Assembly (NCBI GenBank): GCA_024803745.1
Contig: JANJXV010000020.1
Coordinates: 17,462,777 to 17,526,776 of the forward strand
Length of the DNA: 64,000 bases
Source of the DNA: Megascapheus bottae
Taxonomy: Eukaryota; Chordata; Mammalia; Rodentia; Geomyidae
Direction: 5' to 3'
Made by a program: the position numbers and the translations under genes. Below, in pieces: positions 11,478 through 22,502 of this stretch. The notes under the pieces are model-generated. The model worked only from the letters and a program-made list of their open reading frames with translations. It had not been told where the DNA came from and ran no database searches. Positions within the stretch are counted from its first letter, which is position 1, and each line of letters starts with the position of its first letter.

Positions 11478-11711
11478 AGCTAGGTACAGTGGTTCATGCT
11501 TGTAATCCTAGCTATTCAGGAGGCTGAGATCTGAGGATTGAGGTTCAAAGCTATCCGGGGCACAAAAGTCCATGAGACTCTCATCTACAATTAATCATAG
11601 AAAACTGAAAGTGGTGCTATGGCTCCAGGGATAGGGGGGTAATCTTGAGCTGAAGAGCTCAGGGACAGCTCCAGGTCCCAGAGTTCAAGCCCCATGACTG
11701 ACAAAAAAAGA
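11478..11711 (+). mobile_element. B1-dID-like SINE
   Basis: 7SL left half (atcctagctattcaggaggc), linker (ctacaattaatcatagaaaa) and right half ending cagagttcaagccccatgac followed by an A-rich tail. Confidence 0.92.
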
Positions 11712-12093
11712 GTATAATTAATATTGTTTGTATGTACCTACATTTTGCAGGTATTCTCTTTGCCCCATTTTTATTAGTATACATTAGTTGTACAAAGGGG
11801 TTTTATGCAATGTTTTCATATACATACACCCAATTAAAACCATCCATGTAATACCTACCCCATTTTAACTTCTCAGTTCTTGGAACAAATTCAGCAAGTT
11901 TTGTTTTGTTTTCATATAAGTACATAATCACTCCTTCCCTTCTCCTACCTTTGTCTTCCCCACTGCCCCTTGTATTCACCCCAAAGCAGACATTTTTTCA
12001 TTCGTGCCTTTCATTTTTTTAAAAAATTGTTAAGCTGGCCTTGAAAATTATTTTCATTTGTTTTCTTTTAACTGTATTTTTTTTTCTTTTCTT

Positions 12094-12168
12094 TTTTGGT
12101 ACTAGGGATTGAACGAAGGATGTTGCACTTCCTAGGCAAGCGCTTTGCCTCTGAGCTACATCCCAGCC
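12094..12168 (-). mobile_element. ID-like monomer, older type
   Basis: Antisense of a classic ID head: ggtactagggattgaacgaa, cctaggcaagcgctttgcct, ctgagctacatcccagcc. Closer to the simple ID/tRNA-Ala form than the two SINEs to its right. Confidence 0.8.
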
Positions 12169-12170
12169 TT

Positions 12171-12390
12171 CCTGCCTTTCATTTTTTTTTTTTGCCAGTC
12201 CTGGGCTTGAGCTCAGCACCTGAGCACTGTCCTTGGATTTTCTCAAGGCTAGATCTCTACCACTTGAGCCTCAGCACCACTTCCAAGCTTTTTTCTATAT
12301 ATGTGGTGCCGAGGAATCGAACCTGGGTCTTCGTGCATGCTAGGCAAAGCACTCTACCACTAGGCCAAACTCCCGGTCTCCCTGCCTTTC
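12171..12390 (-). mobile_element. ID-like dimer SINE, first of a pair
   Basis: Complete antisense unit from the T-rich tail to cactaggccaaactcccggt. Flanked on both sides by cctgcctttcattttttt (12171 and 12381). Confidence 0.93.
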
Positions 12391-12605
12391 ATTTTTTTTT
12401 TTTGCCAGCCCTGGGCTTGAGCTTAGGGTCTGAGCACTGTCCTTGGACTTTCTCAAGGCTAGAAGTCTACCACTTGAGCCTCAGCACCACTTCCAGCTTT
12501 TTTTTCTATGTATGTGGTACCGAGGAATCGAACCCGGGTCTTCATGCATGCTGGGCAAGCACTTTAACCACTAGGCCAAACTCCCGGCCTGCCTTTCATT
12601 TTTTT
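12391..12605 (-). mobile_element. ID-like dimer SINE, second of a pair
   Basis: Complete antisense unit; the flanking cctgcctttcatttttt occurs at 12381 and again at 12588, so the pair shares one target sequence in three copies. The two SINEs differ at more than ten sites. Confidence 0.93.
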
Positions 12606-12910
12606 AAGGACGAGATTCTGCATATTGAAAAGAATGTGCTACATTTGGCTTTCTCACTTTAACTTCTTTCACTTAACATGATGATCTGAAGTTCCCTCCA
12701 TTTTCTTACAAATGACATAATTTTTTTTCTTTATGGTTTAGTAATACCCAATTGAGTATATATACCACATTTAAAAAATCCATTAGTCAGTTAATGGGTA
12801 CCTAGGTTGATTCTGTAGCTTGGCTATTATGCATAGTGCTGCTATAAACATTGGTGTGCAAAGTGGCTTACATTCCTTTGGATATATGCCTGGGAGTGGC
12901 ATATGTATGG

Positions 12911-13349
12911 GCAAATAAAACATACATATATATTTTACATATATAGATACATGATTATGTTGTAGTGTACATGTACAGATACATATGTTAGATACATAAA
13001 TATGTATACAAGATAGTATATATATCTTTTTGTGTGTGCCTGTATTGAGGTGTCAACTCAGGGCCACATTTTCTCATTTAGCTTTTTATTTTAATCAAAA
13101 ACAAATTTATTTCTAGAAAATAATGAGTACTTAACAGAAGTATATGTCCAGGGTCTAAAAGAGGTATGTATAATTAAAAGGCTCATGTTTCCTATACTAA
13201 TGAATTTTGACATTATTTCAGAAATGTATCTTTCACTAAAAAAGATTACCAAGGATTAAGAAGGATTTTTTTATTGTATTGTAGTAAATTAATGGACAAT
13301 GAAGTTATTAAAACTGAAGTTGTCATTTAACTAAATACCCCATCTTTTT
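12911..13349. other. AT-rich DNA, mainly unique
   Basis: TA-rich steps (acatatatatattttacatat) at about 12925-13030; a short SINE-like scrap (tgaggtgtcaactcagggcc) near 13046-13066. No gene. Confidence 0.45.
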
Positions 13350-13447
13350 TCATATATTTTTTATTGTAATTGTAATTGATACAGGGTTACATTATATTCT
13401 CCAGATAGAAGGTGCATTACTTCACAAAGTTTGTACTCTTTCTCATG
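13350..13447 (-). mobile_element. L1 3' UTR fragment
   Basis: ttttattgtaattgtaattg, ggttacattatattctccag and atagaaggtgcattacttca are the terminal 3' UTR of the young L1 family here. The insertion is truncated within about 100 bp of the tail. Confidence 0.9.
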
Positions 13448-13454
13448 TTTCATT

Positions 13455-13640
13455 TAGCTTTTTCACTCAAGGCTAGCATTCTACCACTTGAGCCACAGCT
13501 CCATTTCTGTCTTTTCACTGGTTAATTGGAAATAAGAGCCTCGGCAGTTTTCTGCCTGAAGTGATTTCAAATTTCAGTTTTCAGAGATCTCAGTCTCCTG
13601 TGTAGCTAGGATTATAGATGTGAGCCACCAGTGTCTGGTC
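13455..13640 (-). mobile_element. B1-dID-like SINE, partial
   Basis: Antisense: ctcaaggctagcattctacc, the linker ggttaattggaaataagagc, and tcctgtgtagctaggattat. The extreme 3' part of the SINE is missing where it meets the L1 fragment. Confidence 0.88.
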
Positions 13641-14500
13641 ATACATTTTAGGTATAAATAAATATACCTGAATAAACACAATGAGAACAATTCTTTCATT
13701 TGTTTTCTCACTAGACTCTGTAAGCGAAAGAGCTGAGACTGTTCCTGAGTGCTGTTGGGAAAGATTGAGGGACTTTCCCAGTCATATCCAACTAAAGTTC
13801 TGACACTAATATTCAAGCAGCGATAAGAATAATCCCACACTACGTATCATAACAAGTCCTTGGTTGTTATTTCTCAAGCAAGACGATCAAAGCTGTGTTA
13901 CAAAAAAAAGGTGATATTTTTCGAAGCAAGATTTTTGAAGCAATGTTTTCCTTGAGAAATCTGAGAGGAAGCCAGCTACATGGACCCTGCTGGTTTAGTT
14001 CATGTGTCTCAAGAGGCCCGTAGCCTACCCTTTTCATCAATGCCTGCAAATCTTGAGCTCAGGAAAGGGCAAATTCATATTTAGTTGAAGACAAGACTCC
14101 ACTTCTGTCAAAGGCAGGAGGGGAAGTGGCTGTTTTCTCTCAGGGAAAGGGAGTGAATTTTCACAGTGAAGAATCCAAGGATTCTAGATGATGACCATGT
14201 GCTGACTGTGGCAGGGGTTTGACAGATAAGGCACGGTTGGGAATGAGGTGGACAGCCTTTCATTTGATCACTCTCTAAGTAGAAATGCCTATCCAGATTG
14301 TTATTTTTGGTTCCCTCCTCCTGTTTGTGTCTCTCCTCTCATTATCCACCTCTTGGTAAGTTTGAGGAATCTGGTAAGATAAGTTTCATAAGGGGAAAAG
14401 GACCCACATCTGTATGTCCTCCATTATGCACCATCAAGTAGACCAGAACATTTCTACCAAGTATGAGAGCCCATAGAGGTTACATCCATGAAATTCTCCT
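13641..14500. other. Unique DNA, no gene seen
   Basis: Frames at 13574-13840 and 13867-14049 (minus) carry no recognisable domain, and the first runs into the SINE. No splice-bounded exon is apparent by eye. Confidence 0.5.
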
Positions 14501-14502
14501 TC

Positions 14503-14565
14503 CTTTCTTTTTCCCTTTTCTCTTTTCTTTTCTTTTTCCTTTCCCTTTCCCATTCCCTTTCCAAC
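14503..14565. repeat. Pyrimidine-rich low-complexity tract
   Basis: Mixture of CTTTT, CCTTT and CCATT units. Confidence 0.9.
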
Positions 14566-14594
14566 TCATAGCTTTGAACACTTATTTTTTTCTT

Positions 14595-14766
14595 TTTCTC
14601 AAGACTGGCACTCTTCCATTTGAGCTAATCTCACTTCCAGCTTTTATTTCCTGGATGGAGACACATTTCTTATGGACTTTTCTGCTCAAGCTGACTTTGA
14701 ACTGAGATCTTCAGATCTTAATCTCTTGTACAGCTAGGATTATAGGCACGGGCTGTAATATTTGGC
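14595..14766 (-). mobile_element. B1-dID-like SINE, diverged
   Basis: Antisense blocks: ctcaagactggcactcttcc, tggactttctg-type linker (cttatggacttttctgctca), and cttgtacagctaggattata. Confidence 0.8.
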
Positions 14767-15107
14767 TTTTCTGATATTCTTTCTAAATCTCCACCAATGA
14801 AGGTTGTTTCAGCCACCTGTCACAAGATCCTAAGCTCCAACTTTCCTTCCATTGTTTACTTCCAAGTATTTTGTGCTGTTTGTCTCTTTTCTTCCCTGAC
14901 AACTTTTCCATCCCCCATCTTTACCAGGTAATGTATTTCAACTTTGTTCACATGTTGCCTTCTGCATACAGTCTTGGTCTTTTTCCACAAGGAACCCTAT
15001 TTGATTGTTTTTGCTCTTTAATCCTCAACACTTTCATTGACCTGCTCCTTAACTTCATAGCACTTTCATTGACCTACTCTTAAGTAATATTACTTTTAAT
15101 TTTTCCA
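14767..15107. other. Unique DNA, no gene seen
   Basis: Contains a 26-bp near-repeat (cactttcattgacctgctcctta / cactttcattgacctactctta) about 33 bp apart at 15029-15083. No gene. Confidence 0.45.
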
Positions 15108-15172
15108 CTTTGCCAAGCTGACTGAATTCAGGCCAGCACTCTTCCACTGAACTAAATTCCCAACCCCAGAAC
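15108..15172 (-). mobile_element. ID-like fragment
   Basis: ctgactgaattcaggccagc and cactcttccactgaactaaa followed by ttcccaacccc are an antisense ID-type unit, diverged. Confidence 0.6.
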
Positions 15173-15321
15173 ATTTTTGTTATGCATGGTAGTTACTAGC
15201 CTTCTTGCCTTAGTCTACCTTCTTGGTTTCTAAGGAGATGCCCTCGGTAGGCATTTGTCACACAAACACCAGGCTATGGAGGATTACACTTCTACTGTGC
15301 AGGCTCTTCAGTTTGGTCAGA

Positions 15322-16686
15322 ACTAGACTACAATATTTATTTCATTTATTTTTATTGTAATTAATAGAAGGGTTACATGATATTTGCCAGATAGATGGTG
15401 CATTAATTCCCATACATTGATACCCTTTCACATGTCTTGGTCCCCAATTCCCTCCCCCCCCACCCCTCATCTTGTTTTCCCTCGTTCCCTATCCAATTTC
15501 AAATAACCAAATACAAATATATCTGATATATCCCTATCCAATTTCAAATAACCAAATACAAATATACCCGATATATCAGGTAACAAAGTGAGATACTGTA
15601 ACAATATGAGATAACCAAGGGATAGCAAAAGAGATGAGAGATAACATAGTACCTTAAGAACAACAATCATTCATTATATGGCTTATATCCTAGAGATCCT
15701 TTCATTTAGCATCCTACTATATGGCCTTTTGTATCAAGGTTTTGCTCTATTGCAAATCTCTGCTATGAGAGCCCATGGTTTCTACTGATTATGACAAATG
15801 AGGGAAACCATTGAGCCTATGTTCCCTTGAGTCTGGCTTACTTCACTTAATATGATCTTTTCTAAGTCTTTCCATTTCCTAACAAATGGGGTAATGTCAT
15901 TCATTCTGACAGCAACATAGAATTCCATTGTGTATAAATACCGCATCTTGTTGATCCACTCATCAACTGAGGGACATCTAGGTTGGTTCCATATCTTTGC
16001 TATGGTAAATAGTGCTGTAATGAACATCATTGTGCTAGTGGATTTAGTATGTCCTTGTTTCTGGATGATTGGGTAAATGCCAAGTAGTGGAATTGCTGGG
16101 TCATAGGGGAGCTCTATGTTTAGCCTTTTGAGGCACTGCCATACTGCTTTCCATAGTGGTTGAACGAGTTTGCACTCTCACCAACAGTGTAGTAGTGATC
16201 CCTCCTGGCCACATCCCCTCCAGCATCTGTTGTTATTAGTTTTCTTGATCCTGGCCATTCTAACTGGAGTGAGGTGGAATCTTAGAGTTGTTTTGATTTG
16301 CATTTCTTTTATGACCAGAGATGTTGAGCATTTCTTCATGTGTCTATAGGCCATTTTTGTTTCTTCTTCAGAGAAGACTCTCTTTAAGTCTTTGGCCCAT
16401 TTTTTAATGGGATGGTTGTTTCTTTGGAGATTAGTTTTGGATTGATTCAATTTTTTGAGCTATTGATATATTTTATATATGAGGCTTTTGTCTGTTGTAT
16501 GGTTGATGAGGATCTTCTCTCACTCTGTAGGCTTCCTAATTAATTTACTAGCTATGTCCTTTGCCATACAAAAGCTCTGCAGTTTAATGCAGTCCCACTT
16601 ATCCAGCCTTTCTCTGAATTGTTGTGATTCTTGGTCCTTATTAAGAAAGTTTCGACCTGTGTCAAGGAGGACTAGACTACAATATT
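15322..16686 (-). mobile_element. Young 5'-truncated L1 with 17-bp target-site duplication
   Basis: The body (15339-16669) is antisense: 3' UTR with a C-rich tract at 15450-15470, ORF2 stop at 15782-15784, and ORF2 sequence running back to about the cysteine-rich C-terminal region and beyond. The direct repeat actagactacaatattt occurs at 15322-15338 and 16670-16686. A perfect-length 45-bp tandem duplication (15486-15530 and 15531-15575) sits in the 3' UTR. Confidence 0.95.
15782..16450 (-). pseudogene. L1 ORF2 C-terminal part, broken
   Basis: Two frames cover the C-terminal third of ORF2p. The upstream one (16178-16450) reads [18 protein letters not shown] then the [15 protein letters not shown] block and [16 protein letters not shown] with [14 protein letters not shown], the region containing the conserved cysteine/histidine positions. 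The downstream one (15782-16030) has WNQPRCPSVDEWINK, LYTMEFYVAV, KWKDLEKIILSEVSQTQ and ends SLICHNQ. Between them lies a frame break near 16030-16180. The reverse transcriptase and endonuclease are absent because the element is 5'-truncated. Confidence 0.9.
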
Positions 16687-16879
16687 TTTTAACCCCTGAG
16701 GAAAAGTCCTAATAATGGACAGATTACTAATTACCTCCTAGGGAAAATAGCTATGGAAGGTACTAGGAAAGAGATAATATTCATGGGAATATTCTAGGAC
16801 TTTGAGTAGGAGAGAGTTTAGTTTCAGCATTCATTCCCTACAGCTAACCTGCCTCAGTAGAGGTAGACTTCTTTTATAT
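16687..16879. other. Unique DNA between L1 fragments
   Basis: No gene or repeat recognised. Confidence 0.5.
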
Positions 16880-16998
16880 TATTCTTTTTCAAATTGTATT
16901 TTATTGTTGGGGTGGTATATAGAGTGGGTTACACTTATATCCATCAGGTAGTGGGTACATTACTTCTTGAACATTGATACCCCTTCCCATGTTTTGGG
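16880..16998 (-). mobile_element. Old L1 3' UTR fragment
   Basis: A diverged version of the terminal 3' UTR: ttttattgttggggtggtat, gggttacacttatatccatc, gtacattacttcttgaacat and ccccttcccatgttttgg. Confidence 0.75.
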
Positions 16999-17504
16999 GT
17001 AGACTTAATTCTTTTATAACTCAATAGTCTATTTTTGATACAGGTTGGTTCATGAAATGTTGAAGTGACATACTAACTACTCATAATGGTTGAGTTTGAT
17101 AACACTTATCACCTCAATGACCTCCAATATACTGTGTTGTGTGTCCAAGCATAAATGATGATTGTTTTCTCTCTCTATTTGAAGAAATGGTAGATGAAAA
17201 GATATGTACAGAGATATGTACTTTGATAATCATTTATTATTATTATTGTTCTTAAGTAGTTGTACAAAGAAGTTAATCATTCTTGAAGTATCTGGACTAA
17301 GAATTGATCACCCTGTTTCATATTATAAAGTGGGCACTGAAATATGTTCTCCAGGATAATTAAAGATCCTAAGACATTTTAGACTACCCAGCAGTTTTTA
17401 CTCTCTGATAATTTATTGCATGTACATCCTATATAGACTTTAAAATTAGCTTTCAAAGCATGAATGTAACTAGCTAACCAATCACTAGCCATACAGCCAC
17501 CAGA

Positions 17505-17539
<35 letters not shown>

Positions 17540-18109
17540 ATGATATCACCTTATAATGTGAAAACTATAGGAAAAATAACCAGGAAGAGTGAAATCATTA
17601 AAAGGAATTGAGATAACACAGTAATATTGTGGTTAGCAACTTTAGAAGAAAGCAACAATCTGGGTTGAGCAGGAAAGTATTTACACTATTATTTCTAGTG
17701 AAATTGAAACCACATTGTAATTAATATTCTTACATTTAGGAGCCTTCTTGTAGAATAAATTTAAAATCAATACTAGTGAAGTTCAAGAGAAGGTCATATT
17801 GTGAAGATGTCAATAATAGGAAAATGTTTTGCAGTAAAAGACCTCAATATTGAGTTTGTAAAAGAAACTATGATATAGTCTCATGTTAGAGGTTGAACAA
17901 TAGTGAAATAAGTTGAATCTGTGAAGAAAGATGAAATAATGAAACACATTAAAAGCTGGTGCCTAATAGAGTTTTGGGGAAAGTGAGAGTAAATGAGGGT
18001 TCAAGCTGATTGAAATGCAGTCTCTGCACCTCTGAAACACCATGGTGAAGGCCCTCTGGACATTGAGCATGCACTGAAATCAAGAAAATGGCAGGAATGG
18101 AAAATAGTC
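16999..18109. other. Unique AT-rich DNA, no gene seen
   Basis: A short L1-tail-like scrap (cttaagtagttgtacaaaga) lies near 17250-17275 and a (TG)n run at 17507-17538. Otherwise unrecognised. Confidence 0.5.
17507..17538. repeat. (TG)n microsatellite
   Basis: About 16 uninterrupted TG units. Confidence 0.95.
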
Positions 18110-18360
18110 CTGTGCTGTGGGCACTAGCAGACGGATAGGAGGTGAATGGAGAGGTGAAGGAGGATGAATATGGTCAAAACACTTTATTTTAGATGCATGT
18201 GTTTAAAAATGGAACAAGAAAGTTCATTGCAATTGGTTGGGGAAAGAGGAAGGATGTGAGTGATGGAGAAGGTGAGTGTGATCAAGGTACATTGTATTCT
18301 ATGTGGACATGTTAAAATGAATCCTCGGTGCCATGAATTGCTGGTAATAATAACAAGGAA
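18110..18360 (+). repeat. Unclassified dispersed repeat with ~100-bp modules
   Basis: Two successive modules, each a purine-rich lead (ggatgaatatgg; gagtgatggagaaggtgagtg) followed by ggtcaaaacactttatttta or tgatcaaggtacattgtatt and then an atgt-rich stretch. The second ends gttaaaatgaatcctcggtg. Compare 7629-7925 and 58025-58400. Confidence 0.5.
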
Positions 18361-18472
18361 CAAGCTAATATATAAAACTGAAAAGGAATTTTTTGGGAGT
18401 TTGGAACTAGCGTTTTTCCTGATGATAACAGTTTCTGTTTTTAGCTGTATCTCATTTTCTTATTCCCACCCC

Positions 18473-18475
<3 letters not shown>

Positions 18476-18534
<59 letters not shown>
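18476..18534. repeat. (CT)n microsatellite
   Basis: About 26 CT units with one CTGT step at the right. Confidence 0.97.
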
Positions 18535-18789
18535 TTAACGGTAGATATAACTTTATTATGCAGTAGAACATGAAGATAATTTTTTATTAAAAATTTATTA
18601 ACATTGATTTTTATATCATATTTCAAATGTCATGTTTAACAAACAAATATTCAAGAGGGGAACCTCTGTAACCCCCACTTTTTTCCATCACCAAAAGACT
18701 TTGGACTTTGAGACCTTCCTCTGCTTGCCTACAAACAGTATGAATGATTAGCCCAGATCCCACAAAAGGAGAGCTAGAGGGGTCTGGTT
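18535..18789. other. Unique or very old repeat DNA
   Basis: Nothing firmly recognised; the right part may already belong to the decayed L1 that follows. Confidence 0.4.
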
Positions 18790-20165
18790 TCAGCCTACTG
18801 AATGTAGATATCCAGTTTTCTTAGCACCATTTGTTGAAAAGGCTGTACTATCTCCAGTGTATGTGTTTGGCTCCTTGTTAAAGTTTTATGGCTATAGTTA
18901 TCTAGTCTTAGTCTTATTTTGGGCCTTTCATTTGGTTCCATGTTCAAAAAGCCGCCCTCCTTTTTTGGTGGGTTGTGGGGCTTGAACTCTGGGCCTGGGT
19001 GCTGTCCTTGAGTTCTTCAGCTCAAGGCTACCACCCTACCCCTTGAGCCACAGCACCACATCCAATTTTTTGGTAGTTAATTGGAGATAAGACTCACGGA
19101 CTTTAGTGCCTGGGTTGGCTTTGAATCTCAATCCTCAGATCTCAGCCTCCTGAGTAGCTAGGATTACAGGTGTGAGCCACCACACGTGGCCAAAAAGCCA
19201 TTTTTTAACTCAATAGGCTGTTGTTTTTGTTACTATGGTTCTGTAACATAATTTAAACTCTTATTGTGACTCCTAGTGTTGCTCTTTTGCTCAGGATTGC
19301 TTTTGCTGCTCAGGGTCTTTTATGCTTCGATATTAGTTTTAGGTGGTATTTTTCTATTTCTGCAGAAAACCAACATTGAGACCTTGATGGACATTGTATT
19401 AAATCTTCAGGTTACACTTGCTAATGGCCATTTATAATATTAATTCTACCAATCCACAGACATGAAAGGTCTTTTCATATTCTGGTATCTTCTTTCATTT
19501 ATTTTTTCAAGGTATTATAGTTTTCATTGTAAAGGGTTTTCACGTCCATGGTTAAGGTTATTTTATTTATTTGAGGCTATTGTGAATGGAATTGCTTCAC
19601 TAGTTTCTTTCTCAGTATGCCCATTGCTGGTATATATAAAAAGGTGGTGATGTTTAGTTTGTATCCTATTATGTTAACAACAGTGTTTCTCAGAGTCAGG
19701 AGTTTTGGGGAGACTTTAGTAAATTTTAACTATAGGATTATTATATCATTTGCAAATAACAATACTTTGACCCCTTTCTTAATAATTTGAATTCCTTTTA
19801 TTTCTTTCTCTTGGTTCATTACTCTGGCTGGAATTCTAATATTATATTGAGTACAAATGACAACAGATATTCTGTCTCATTCCTGTTTTAGAGGGAATGA
19901 TTTTTTTCACTTGATATACTGTTGTTATATAGAGAATTTAATATGTTGGCATATGTTCCTTCAATTTCTACTTTCTTCAAAAATATTTTATCATAAAAAT
20001 TGTTGAATATTGTCACAGAGGTTTTCTGTGTCAATTGAGAGAGTCATGTGCATGATTTTTGCTTGTGATTCTATTTATGTGCTATGTTACATTTGTTAAT
20101 TCATATATGTTGAACTGTCCTGGTATCTCTGGATTGAAACCCATTGGATCATGTTGTATACAGTT
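18790..20165 (-). mobile_element. Old L1 ORF2 stretch, antisense
   Basis: The antisense ORF2 order is clear: cttagcaccatttgttgaaa, ctatggttctgtaacataat, attaattctaccaatccaca, atttatttgaggctattgtg, aggattattatatcatttgc, ctctggctggaattctaata, ttttagagggaatgattttt, and finally ggatcatgttgta. That spans from the C-terminal side back through the reverse transcriptase. There are stops and indels in all frames. A SINE is inserted at 18954-19190. Confidence 0.85.
18945..19199 (-). mobile_element. B1-dID-like SINE with short target-site duplication
   Basis: Complete antisense unit (gttgtggggcttgaactctg, ggtagttaattggagataag, cctcctgagtagctaggatt). The direct repeat caaaaagcc is at 18945-18953 and 19191-19199. 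Confidence 0.9.
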
Positions 20166-20399
20166 CAAATCAGCAAGGTGCATTAGAGTATATATTCAGG
20201 AATACTACACTTTTATCTATCTATAAATATATTTTTTTGCAATTTGTTTCGTTTAGTAAACAAGTGTGAGTTTATATCCATTATTTTCCATTTTTACATA
20301 AAATATAGCCTACTATATATGATGAAACTATATATAGCTAAATACTAAATGCATTACATTGTATATTACAAATACACACACACACTAACAGTAGTTAAC

Positions 20400-20559
20400 A
20401 GATTTTTTTTACTTTATATTCTTTTTATTGTAATTAATAGAAGGGTTACATTATATTCACCAGATAGAAGGTGCATTACTTCACAAACATTAATACCCTT
20501 TCTCATGTTTTGGTCCCCATTTCCCTCCCCCACCCCCACCCCTCAGAAAGATTTTTTTA
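20400..20559 (-). mobile_element. L1 3' UTR-only insertion
   Basis: About 136 bp of the young family's terminal 3' UTR, ending at the C-rich tract (ccctcccccacccccacccc). The flanks share a T-rich repeat of about 11 bp (agattttttta, 20400-20411 and 20549-20559), so this is a very short 5'-truncated insertion. Confidence 0.85.
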
Positions 20560-22067
20560 ATGCTCTTTTCTACCTTGTGCTTTATTGTATAGATGTTATA
20601 ATGAAGATTTTGGTTTAAAAATTATCCTCAAATGAGGACTGAGCTCTCCAAGGAAAACTTATAATGGTGACATTTATAAAATTTATAAAATTTGTTAGAG
20701 ATAAAAAACTATATGGAAGAAGTGCATTGGGTAAGTTAGAAATAGCATAAAAAACTCAAAAGTTAAAACTTATGATAGTTTCTTTTTTATGATAGTTTCT
20801 TCAAAAACCATTATCAGAACCAAATCATCTTGATAAAAGTTTAGATGTGTCAAATCTGACCTGGAGAAATTGAGCTTGTTAGAAGTAAGAGGAGTGAGAG
20901 GGGAAAAAAAAAATCACTAAAGCAGAAGCTATAATTAGAAAAATACGATGCTCTGAAGAAATCCAATAGAATAATCATAACTTCAGAGTAATATGTAAGT
21001 TGGAAAGAATCAAACTCAATAGAAGTAATTATCAGTTACATTACTGATAAAAATGAGAAAAAAATGAACAGTGTTATGAAGAAAATTGATCAGAGAATCA
21101 AATTGGCTTAATAGAATGAGGTCCAGAAAATACTTCCATTTCATTGTTCTTCCTTTTTTTTTTTTTAAGTCATGAAGCACAAATTTCCCAGGAGGAAGTT
21201 TATTGATGGCTATAGTTTATTCAATCCCAAAAGACCAACTGCAGCTAAATAAGTGAACATAAAGATTTTATTGTCTTTATACTCGAACAAGATGAAACTT
21301 AACATTGGACTGCTTGGTTTTTCTCTTCTAATCTCCTCCCATGTCAAAAGGCCTGAATTGCTTCATATCCATTGTTCTCTCAGATGTGTATTCAACTTAG
21401 CACCATTCTCTTTGTGCTTGTAGCCTTTTCCTAGAGAACAGACATGTCCGCCACAGCCATCACTCTGTTTCCTGGGGCACACTGAATCCCTGCCCTTCTG
21501 GTAGTGTGTTCCTAGTGACACTGATTCTTGCCACACTGTGGGGTTCAGGAACATTTATCACAGTTGCACCAACACTAATTGGTAAGGATAGGCAGAAAAT
21601 TTGTTCTTGGTGAAAAGCCATCATCTTTGAGTCATTCTGCTTTGAATATCTTTAACATAGGCGCAAAATAGATTGAGTCATAGAGTAATATCAAAATAAG
21701 CTGCATTAACACATTCTTGGCCCCTTTCCTACAAATCCTGCCTTTCTCATCTTCTCCCATCCATTTTCTTGGAATCTTTGAGCTGTTTTGTCAGAGCAGC
21801 TCAAGTACGAATCAAGTAATCTCTGTTTTGACGTATTTCTGTCTGCTCCCATGTCCCAATGACTCAAAGCCTCTTTCTTCCTCAGGCCCTTGAGTGATCA
21901 AGCCACTTAGACTCTCCTCCTTCTTGGGCTTCATCACAAGTAATTCATCATCTTTGCAAGATTTGCATACTTCAGATATTCACTAGCATCTGAAGAGAGA
22001 ACCTGCCTCCCCTTTCTGCCTGCCTTTGACACCTATCTACACATTTCTGGCTCTCTGTTTTCTCTGC
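20560..22067. other. Unique DNA, no gene seen
   Basis: A poly-T run at about 21153-21166 is the only low-complexity feature. The 63-residue minus frame at 21363-21554 lacks any recognisable domain. I see no exon. Confidence 0.5.
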
Positions 22068-22502
22068 TCTTACCTAAACTCTTTTTTTAATATATATTTT
22101 TATTGTAATTAATAAAAGGGTTACATGATATTTACCAGATAGAAGGTGCATTAATTCACATGTATTGATATCCTTTCACATGTCTTGGTCCCCATTACCC
22201 TCCCCTCCACCCCCCCCCCCGCACCGTCTCGGTTTTCCCCCCTTCCCTATCCAATTTCAAATAACCAAATACAAATAAATCTAATATATCAGATAACAAA
22301 GTGAGATACTGTAACAATATGAGATAACCAAGGGACAGCAAAAGAGTTGAGAGATAACATAGTACAATAAGGACAACAATCATTCATTATATGGCTTTTG
22401 TTTCAATATCCTGGAGGTCTTTTCAATTAGCTTCAAACTATATGGCCTTATGTGTCAAGGTTTTACTCTATTGCAGATCTCTGCTAGTAGAGCCCAAGGT
22501 TT

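Larger units (their letters stand above)
11735..12910 (-). mobile_element. Old L1 with SINEs inserted
   Basis: An antisense L1 3' UTR (attagttgtacaaaggggtt and following) leads, after a cluster of SINEs at 12090-12605, into the ORF2 C-terminal blocks: tcacttaacatgatgatctg, cctaggttgattctgtagct and atagtgctgctataaacatt. The reading frame is destroyed. Confidence 0.75.

Noticed and set aside
12096..12662. 188-residue plus frame
   Set aside because: It reads antisense through three SINEs; its repeated LPVLGLSS-type peptides are SINE translation that recurs at 33896, 51879 and 61339.
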